A stretch of 64,000 bases of DNA from Lichina pygmaea (Eukaryota > Ascomycota > Lichinomycetes > Lichinales > Lichinaceae), in contig OY730175.1 in the NCBI GenBank assembly GCA_963422465.1, positions 868,001 to 932,000 on the forward strand, read 5' to 3'. Positions 57,718 through 64,000 of this stretch are shown here, in pieces (position 1 is the stretch's first letter; each line of letters starts with the position of its first letter). Both the position numbers and the translations under genes were made by a program. The notes under the pieces were generated by a model. The model was not told where the DNA came from. It made no database searches and saw only the letters and a program-made list of their open reading frames with translations.

Positions 57718-58571
57718 TCTTTCCGCAAGACCTCCTACTTGCCAATGCTTTCGTTTTGATGCCCAGAAATTCCATATCTTTGGCTTTCCTTCTCACGCAA
57801 CCAACCATGGTGTGGCTGACGGCGCTCCACCCATACATCTTACAGGTTGAAGAGAGCATAACCAAAGAGCTACGCAACGCCGGACTGCTGTGACATCCTC
57901 GTGCAGACCGAGCACGTTTTGACGCCACATATGTCTGCAGCCTCTATGTGCGGATCTTTCTGCCGATCAATGGCCAACCGGCACACGCCCTTTCAAGCGT
58001 TCCTGTATCTTACTTCGTAATATTCCTGACTTGCGCCTGTCCTGTTCCGGTCACGTGATCTGCAGTCGTCGTCTGTTTGCAGACGTTGGCGCCAACAAAG
58101 ATGGCACTTCAATCCTTCACTTGCCTGCTGACTCAGCGGTGTCGTCCACCAATCAGACTCGCCATGCTCTTCACGGTCGCATCTCTGCACCTTCAGCGAT
58201 CCACTCCACATCATCGACGCATCCTCACCTTGCGGAGCAAGACCATCCACCCTTGCCGTCCACCAACGGCCATGTCCCAACCGATACCTGGACGGTTTGA
58301 TAGCTAGGCGACTGTCGCCTAGCCTTGCGAATCGGCGACCGGGCTCTGCAGCCAGCCTTGACCGTCGCCATCATTCGCGCATCGTCCAGGAACCCACATC
58401 ACGCCACCTCAGATCACAGCGCACCTGAGGGCGCACCGCCGTCTTCACTGCTTCAAAACCGTTGTTCCGATCTTGCGCTGTCGCATAGCCGTGCCCAACG
58501 GTCGAGTGCTGCCCGAGTGTAAGAGGTCTGAAGCAAGTGTGAACGGCTGCCCTTGCGAATAAGCAGGCATC
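57718..58571. other. Intergenic between aps1 and maf1
   Basis: A GGTCACGTGATC box at 58049-58060. A 68-codon plus ORF (58101-58307) with an Arg-rich N-terminus and a 95-codon minus ORF (58280-57993) exist but have no recognised features. Confidence 0.5.
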
Positions 58572-59674
58572 ATGAAGGTGAGCCTCGGAACACAATCGTC
58601 TTTGTGTCCATCTGCCCTTCGATTGAGCACGCGCCTGTGGGCTTGGAAAACGCATCATCTCGAGCGCGCTTGTGCTCTGGCTGACCCACGTCGCGCAGTT
58701 TCTTCCTCTGCGAGAGTTCGATAACGTGGCCGGGGCGCTCAACTTCGATACGCCAGACTGCCACGTCATCGGGGGATGCGACCTCTATACAACCAAGGCG
58801 GCAGGGTCCGACAAGAAGCTCTACAAGTCGATCGAGAGCTCGCTCGAGTCGCAGCACGAGTCGCTCTTGCGCCTGTCCGCATCGCTTTCGCTGCCGCATG
58901 CCGAGGCGGCAGCGTCCGCCCTGAACCTGTCGCGATCGAGTCCTTTCGGGCCGCTCACGCAGATCTCGAGCCGCAGGACCTTTGCCTACTTGATCGCGAC
59001 CCTGAACGCCAGTCATCCCGACTACGACTTCTCGCATCTGCTGCGACCGTCGGATTTCACGTGTGAGCGGAGCTTGAAGGCCGTCATGAACACGATCGAC
59101 ACGACCTTGTACGGTCTCCGCCCACGCCCCGTGGGCGCCGCCGTTGCGGGCTCCACGTCGTCGGCCTTGCCGGCCTCGGCCGGCAGCCCGACCTGGGGCC
59201 CGCAATGCTGGAGGGTGATCAACAAGGAGATGTCGCTACGGGAGTGCAGCATCTACTGCTACAACCCGGAAGAGGATCCGTACGACGGCGAGGACGGCGC
59301 GATCTGGAGTTTCAACTACTTCTTCTTCAATAAGACGCGCAAGCGCGTATGCTACCTGTACTTCCGCGGCTTGTCCATCGTCAGCCACAGCCCCATCGTC
59401 CACGTGAGCACGCCCAAGAGAGGTCTCTCGGCCCGTTCTTGGCGAAGCGGCGGCGGTGGCGCGAGCAAGCGCGCCCGTTACTGGCTTGGGGACCGAGGCG
59501 ACGCTGAGGTCTTTCGGAGTGGCCTCGATGACGATGATGACGACGATGACAATCATCAAGGTGAAGTCATTGACGACATGATGGATGAGGTCGACGTCGA
59601 CGGCCAGGTGGTCGACGATGGCGATGAGCTTGACACGGCGATCAATGTCGTCGATGATGAGGATGATGATGATG

Positions 59675-59705
<31 letters not shown>

Positions 59706-59805
59706 CGACGATGATGTCGACGCCGTCGAGACGGACACTCCTCGGCAGTCGACGGAGCCGGTCCGCGCAATCAGCGAGGACATTGCGGAGCAGATGGAGA
59801 GGTGA
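58572..59805 (+). CDS. maf1: Maf1, repressor of RNA polymerase III
   Basis: Nutrient-responsive repressor of Pol III transcription, controlled by TORC1/PKA phosphorylation. Exon 1 is only ATG AAG (58572-58577); intron 58578-58698 (GTGAGC...CGCGCAG); exon 2 58699-59805; 370 residues. The product begins MKFLPLREFDNVAGALNFDT and continues CHVIGGCDLYTTKAAGSDKK, FAYLIATLNASHPDYDFSHL, LRPSDFTCERSLKAVMNTID, then CWRVINKEMSLRECSIYCYN and GAIWSFNYFFFNKTRKRVCY, covering the conserved Maf1 boxes. A Ser/Arg segment (SARSWRSGGGGASKRAR) looks like a regulatory or NLS region. The C-terminal ~100 residues are extremely Asp-rich (59530-59730), longer than in yeast. The two-codon first exon matches the common intron position just after the start in fungal maf1 genes as I remember them. 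Confidence 0.96.
59524..59721 (+). repeat. GAT/GAC repeat encoding a poly-Asp tail of Maf1
   Basis: Dense GAT/GAC codons; the longest run (59677-59715) encodes twelve or more consecutive Asp. Confidence 0.9.
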
Positions 59806-60214
59806 ACGGCGTTTGGTATCTCCTGCGACGTTGATTTTCCCGACTTGCCAGGCACAGTTTTTGGTTTTTGGTCCCTTTTGGATCTCGGACACATGAGCGC
59901 GCGGCGTTGTGGGTCCGGCGGGAGGGGACCTCGACAAGGCCTTTGGCTCGGCGACGGCTAATGTGTCCACGGGAGGGTACTTTCTTGTGTTCAGTGCTCT
60001 ACTGCTTTGCGTCTGCAACGTGCGTTCTGAGGGCACTTCTCGGCTGGCCTGGTTCATGGCTGCGCTGGTCGATCTGGGAAAAAGCCCACCTTGACGTCGC
60101 GCCGTGCAGGCTACGCGGCAATTGGTCGCGAGACGGCGACAGGTTCATGGATCTCTGATCGTAGCTCCGCGCTCTGATGTCTCCTTTTAATTCTGCTTGC
60201 CTCTGACATGTTCT
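59806..60214. other. Intergenic between convergent genes
   Basis: Short shared 3' region of maf1 and the minus-strand gene at 60215. No further gene seen. Confidence 0.55.
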
Positions 60215-60934
60215 TCATGCTACCCCCTCAGGCTCCTCGGGCACCTTTCCCTCGACGTTCTCGTCCTTTGCCTGCGTCGCTTCGCCCATCCAAGCCCGCT
60301 GGAAGGCCTTGGCCACCACGTGCAGCTCCTGCTGCGCCCGACGTGCTCCGGCACCCGCGGTCTCGGGAGGCGCGACGACCGTGGTGACCAACGACGGCGG
60401 GCCAAGATCGGCATCCGTCGTGCCCTGCTGCTGCCCCCGCCGCTGCTGTGGTTGACTCGGCCGTACGGCGCCCGCGACGCCCTGTGGTCGGACCATCGTC
60501 ACGGGCGCCGCGGTATTTGGTAGGCTCTGTGCCTGGCCGTCGCTGGCCGGGCGATCCTTGTTCGTGGCCGCCGCCGACGACGACGCTGAGGACAAAGACG
60601 ACGACGATGCGGTAGGAGATTCGATGTAGCTCTGCGTAACACCGACTCCGCCGTCCGTCTCGACCACGACTCGCTGCAGCGCGCCGTGGCCAAAGCGCGG
60701 TGCGATGTCGTGTGCGCTCAGAAAGGTCGTCGTAAGTTTCGTCAGGGCTTCGGCTGGGCTGGAGGACGAAGACGACGACGACGACGACGACGACGACGTA
60801 TCGGGCGATTCGGAGGTGGCCGAGCTTGCGTTCGCACCTGACGAGAGAATCGGCAGCGCGGAACTGTCGGCGATGTGCAGCCCCAGAGAAGGATGAGCTG
60901 TCAGTGGATCGTAGCTGGCCATCTTCGTCGCCAT
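60215..60934 (-). CDS. Uncharacterised 239-aa protein with one ordered segment
   Basis: Single exon from ATG 60934 to TGA 60217-60215. The N-terminus (MATKMASYDPLTAHPSLGLH) is followed by a Ser run (GAC/GTC repeat, 60766-60799). An ordered-looking segment, LTKLTTTFLSAHDIAPRFGH then GALQRVVVETDGGVGVTQSY (about residues 65-103), has the helix-strand pattern of small roadblock/longin-like folds, but this is only an impression. The rest is Ala/Ser/Gln-rich and disordered, with a predicted C-terminal helix (RRAQQELHVVAKAFQRAWMG). The gene converges on maf1 and diverges from the golgin gene. Family not recognised with confidence. Confidence 0.65.
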   Translation of the reverse strand: MATKMASYDPLTAHPSLGLHIADSSALPILSSGANASSATSESPDTSSSSSSSSSSSSSPAEALTKLTTTFLSAHDIAPRFGHGALQRVVVETDGGVGVTQSYIESPTASSSSLSSASSSAAATNKDRPASDGQAQSLPNTAAPVTMVRPQGVAGAVRPSQPQQRRGQQQGTTDADLGPPSLVTTVVAPPETAGAGARRAQQELHVVAKAFQRAWMGEATQAKDENVEGKVPEEPEGVA

Positions 60935-61234
60935 GCTTTTCTTGAACGGGTGACTACTGCTGGGTGTATGTTACAGTACTGTACGGAGTAATTAGGAGGG
61001 TATCGATGTGGTAGGGTAAGTGTCCGTCTTGGGAAGTTTAAAAGTTCATCTCAAGGGTCCTGGATCGGGAATGGAACGTTTGATGCGTGTCATGACACGG
61101 TTGACATGTGACCGGGCTATACTTCCGTACATCTGTTTATACTGGGTCACCGTCAACACGGCGATAAGTCGGAGTTGGACTTGGCAGTGAATCGTCCTGT
61201 CGATTATTAAGATACAGTCTTCGTTCTGCACGTC
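60935..61234. other. Divergent promoter region
   Basis: About 300 bp between divergent genes at 60934 (minus) and 61235 (plus); no clear TATA box. Confidence 0.5.
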
Positions 61235-63319
61235 ATGCCTGAAGCTGACGACAAAAGCAGGGAAGAGAAGCTTGCGGCAGGTCGCAAGAGGGTAGGTGTC
61301 TCTTCGCGTCGGCATTGGCCTCCCTCCATGGCCGTCCCATGTGGCTGACGATGTCATGGAAAACAGCTAGAGCAGTTCAAGAAGCAAAAGGGCAAGAAAG
61401 TTGCCGGGTCCAAGGTTGAAGCGCCGCCAAAGGCGGAGACGGACGCTCCAGAGGCGGAGAAGCAGCCCGAAGAGCGTCCGCAGCAGAAGTCTGGAGATGG
61501 CTCCAAGGATGCAGTTGACGACGATGAGGCTGTCACAGAGCTTCCTCCACAGCAAGGGGGACAGGCCGAGGGTCCGGACGACGATGAGCCTCGAGGGGCG
61601 ACGCCGCCGGGAGGCCACGACCGTCAGCCGTCGCTCTCGATACAGTCCAAACTGCGGTCATCGTCGTTTCGACAAGGCCCGCTATCGCCGTCGCCCAGCA
61701 CTGTCAGGTCGCCGAATCTGCCGGCCTTGAGCCCCGAAGGCGACACGATGACCGAAATTTACCGGAAGCAGGCCTCGCGTTTGGAGCAACTGGAGAAGGA
61801 GAATCGACGGTTGCAGACTGAGCTCGACGAAGAGGAGGCGAAGCGCCGAAAGATCGAAGACGAAGTCGAAGAGCTGCGAGAGGCCAAGGGCGAGCTCGCG
61901 ATGCTCAGAGAACAGGCACAGAGGGCTGGCGGGTTGGAGGGGACGCTTGAGAAGCTGGTACGGCGAACAGATCGGTCCCGCGATGCGTGCATCTTGTTTC
62001 TGACGCGTTTCATGCAGCGTGGTGAGATTGCGTCTCTCCAGCGGCAGAACGCCCATCTCCAGCAGCAGAGTTCAAAATCGTCCCGAAGAGTGTCGACATC
62101 TGGAGCTCCGCCGTCAGGCTTGTCGCCGGCGCCGGCGCTGGAAGAGGTGTTGCAGTCAAAGTCCACGACGATCGAGTCGATGGAGGTCGAGATCTCCAAT
62201 CTACGTGCACAGCTGAGCGAACGATCGTCCTCGAGCACGGCTCACGACGAGCAGGTCGCCGCCCTCGAGAAGAAGCTCGAGAGGAGCGAGAGCGCGGCCG
62301 AATCGTTCCGTCGAGAGCAGAACGACCTCAAGAAAAGCCTCGAGCGGGCCAGTGAGCGCGCGGTCAAGGAGGGCGGTCAACGTAGCTCGGCCGAGACGAG
62401 GATACGCGGCTTGGAGGACGAACTGACCGGCACCGCGAACAGCAACGTCGAACTGGGGCGCAAGTCCGAGGGTCTCGAGAAGAAGGTGTCGACGCTGACG
62501 ACATTGCTCAAAGAGGCGGATGTGCGGACACAGGGGCTTCAGGCAGATGTGGAACGCAACGAGCAGCAAGCGGCGGAGCTACAGAAGCGACTGACCGCGA
62601 TCGAGAAGGCATCGGCGAAATTACAACGAGAGCAGGGTGCACGCGGGAAGAGCGGCGAAGGCGCGGTCGGTGACGACGACGACGACGGGCTGGACGAGCT
62701 CGAAGACGAGGAGCGACAGAAACTACAGGCCCGCATCAGGGAGCTCGAGGGCGAAGTGTTCGAGCTCAAGCGAGGCATGTGGCGCCAGAAGCGCCGAGAC
62801 ATGGATGGCGTCGAGCACAGCGACGACAACGGCAGCGAGACCGGGCCCGGCAACAACAAAAGCAACAACAACTTTGACGAAGTCGATCTCACCGGCGGTG
62901 CGGGCACTTCTGGGGGATTCAGCCCGCGCCGGACCCTCCTCGGCGGGGGCAACGCACGGGGCCAAAAGAGCTTCACGGGCATGCTCAGCGGCGGTCTATC
63001 GGCCCTCACCGGCGGAGGAGGCGCTGGGTATGCTCCGGCAGGGGCAGGCAGAGCAAGAGGAGACCCTGTCGACGAGACCTACGACGACACGGATGATTTT
63101 GACGAAGAAGCCTTCCGGCGCGCGTACGAGGGCACAGCGGCGGCGGCGCCGAATCGCGAACCGGATCACGCTGCCGCAGAGCTCGCGGCGAGGAGACGTG
63201 TCGAGCGCGTCAGGGAAACGAAGAGGAACCTTGCGCGCTGGGAGGGTTGGAGGTTGGACCTCGTCGAGAGCAGGGCCGTCGGTGGTGGTTGGGGGAGCGG
63301 CGAGATCTTTGAGATTTGA
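61235..63319 (+). CDS. Golgin-like long coiled-coil protein
   Basis: Exon 1 61235-61291 encodes MPEADDKSREEKLAAGRKR and joins in phase 0 to exon 2 at 61367 (LEQFKKQKGKKVAGSK); this KLAAGRKRLEQFKKQ-type start is typical of golgins. A second intron, 61958-62017 (GTACGG, CTGACG branch, CATGCAG), is 60 nt and frame-neutral, so the frame stays open through it; removing it restores a continuous heptad (EGTLEKLRGEIASLQRQN). The spliced product is 649 residues. A disordered Pro/Ser region (about 40-140) is followed by coiled coil (about 145-480) and a C-terminal segment with DDTDDFDEEAFRRAYEG and RVRETKRNLARWEGWRLDLV. The family corresponds to fungal 'M protein repeat' annotations. A Golgi tether or vesicle-transport role is inferred from the fold class. 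Confidence 0.85.
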
Positions 63320-64000
63320 ACCGGTTTTCATCTTTTGGGGAAGGGGAGGAGGGTGAGGTATGGGCCGCTTTTGGTGTGAAATGGCTCTTTTCTCACTCTG
63401 CTTTGGTCGGAGGGGAGACATGATCAGAACTGTGATATCTTTACAGGGAGAGCGGTGAGTGGTTTCATAGCCCACTGTAAGAAGAAGAACTTTTGGCTCT
63501 TGCCTTGTGCCCAGAGGGAGAGGGGTGGCTTCATAACTACAGAGTCTGGGAGAACACTAATCTTCTCTCACCAACTTCAATCTCAACTTCTTCTATGCAG
63601 GCGGTCCTGTACCGGCGGTACTCTACAAAGTGGTGCCATACTGACAAGTTTGGTACCGTAACCCGGCTCACTCGGTCTCTGTCTCGGCTTTCAAGTACTC
63701 CGTACACGCTTTGCTATCGAACCACTCGCAGATTGGCATCATCATGCCAAAAGCAACTACATGAGTGGAAATCTTGTGTATAGTGAAGCTTTTGTGTATG
63801 GTGGGACTGATGTTTTATGTACAATGAAAAGATTAGGCAAAGTGAGCTCTTGCCTGATGTCTCTGTGAATGAAGATGACTTGGGATGAACTAACGATGGG
63901 GGGTTCGGGATTTGGCATGATCTGTCTGTTTTACTGAGTGTATTGGTGGTTTACTACTGCAATATAGTCTCCCCAAGGATCTTAGTCCTCCTTCCCCCCC
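63320..64000. other. 3' flank and intergenic sequence to the right edge
   Basis: Short ORFs without features. The AT content rises and GTAC words occur at 63640-63710. Nothing else recognised. Confidence 0.55.

Noticed and set aside
58101-58307. 68-codon ORF with a presequence-like N-terminus upstream of maf1
   Set aside because: It has no hydrophobic or Cys-rich mature part, no splice continuation that I could find and no recognised family. Left as unannotated intergenic DNA.

Overview
This 64 kb window is nuclear DNA of a GC-rich filamentous ascomycete (Pezizomycotina). The evidence is short spliceosomal introns (mostly 50-140 nt, CTAAC/CTGAC branch sites), an alpha-factor-type pheromone receptor (Ste2 family), a SUN-family wall protein, a Pex24/dysferlin-domain peroxin, a Pom1-like DYRK kinase, and Fot1/pogo DNA transposons whose stop codons look like C-to-T/G-to-A (RIP-type) damage. 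Order or genus cannot be fixed from the sequence. Nearly all genes are interrupted, so I built gene models by matching donor/acceptor phases by eye; where an exon chain closes to a multiple of three I say so.

Layout: a low-complexity protein entering from the left edge (1-2966); glutathione peroxidase (4320-4939, -); DUF202 membrane protein (5484-6404, -); two adjacent dead pogo/Fot1 transposons with TA target duplications (6549-8694 and 9090-11590); an unresolved GC-rich tract (about 12.2-14 kb); a 199-aa orphan (15476-16075); a ketohexokinase-like PfkB kinase (16988-18785) with a GC-AG intron and an (AC)50 intron; an orphan membrane protein (19461-21094); a SUN protein (22573-24315, -); 4 kb without a convincing gene; a 750-bp foldback derivative of the first transposon family (28364-29113); a possible secreted protein (29596-30906, -); a second orphan membrane protein with a 15-nt exon (32409-35133, -); a Pex24-like peroxin (36288-37550, -); a Pom1-like kinase (39951-44959, +); Ste2 (46787-47903, -); a tandem BRCT protein (49159-51117, +); Erv41 (52719-54183, -); an unusual Pol III-type tRNA-like unit (54655-54835, +); a DUF1996 pseudogene (54915-55725, -); AP-1 sigma (56887-57717, +); Maf1 (58572-59805, +); an orphan (60215-60934, -); and a golgin-like coiled-coil protein (61235-63319, +).

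Functionally this is an ordinary eukaryotic gene neighbourhood, not an operon or a biosynthetic cluster. Two themes recur without being linked: secretory/endomembrane trafficking (Erv41, AP-1 sigma, golgin, Pex24) and growth or mating signalling (Pom1-like kinase, Ste2, Maf1). I found no CRISPR, phage or gene-cluster system. The most unusual material is structural: transposon remains, extreme simple repeats inside introns, a micro-exon, a GC-AG intron, a Pol III unit of odd length, and a GTAC-rich intergenic word signature.
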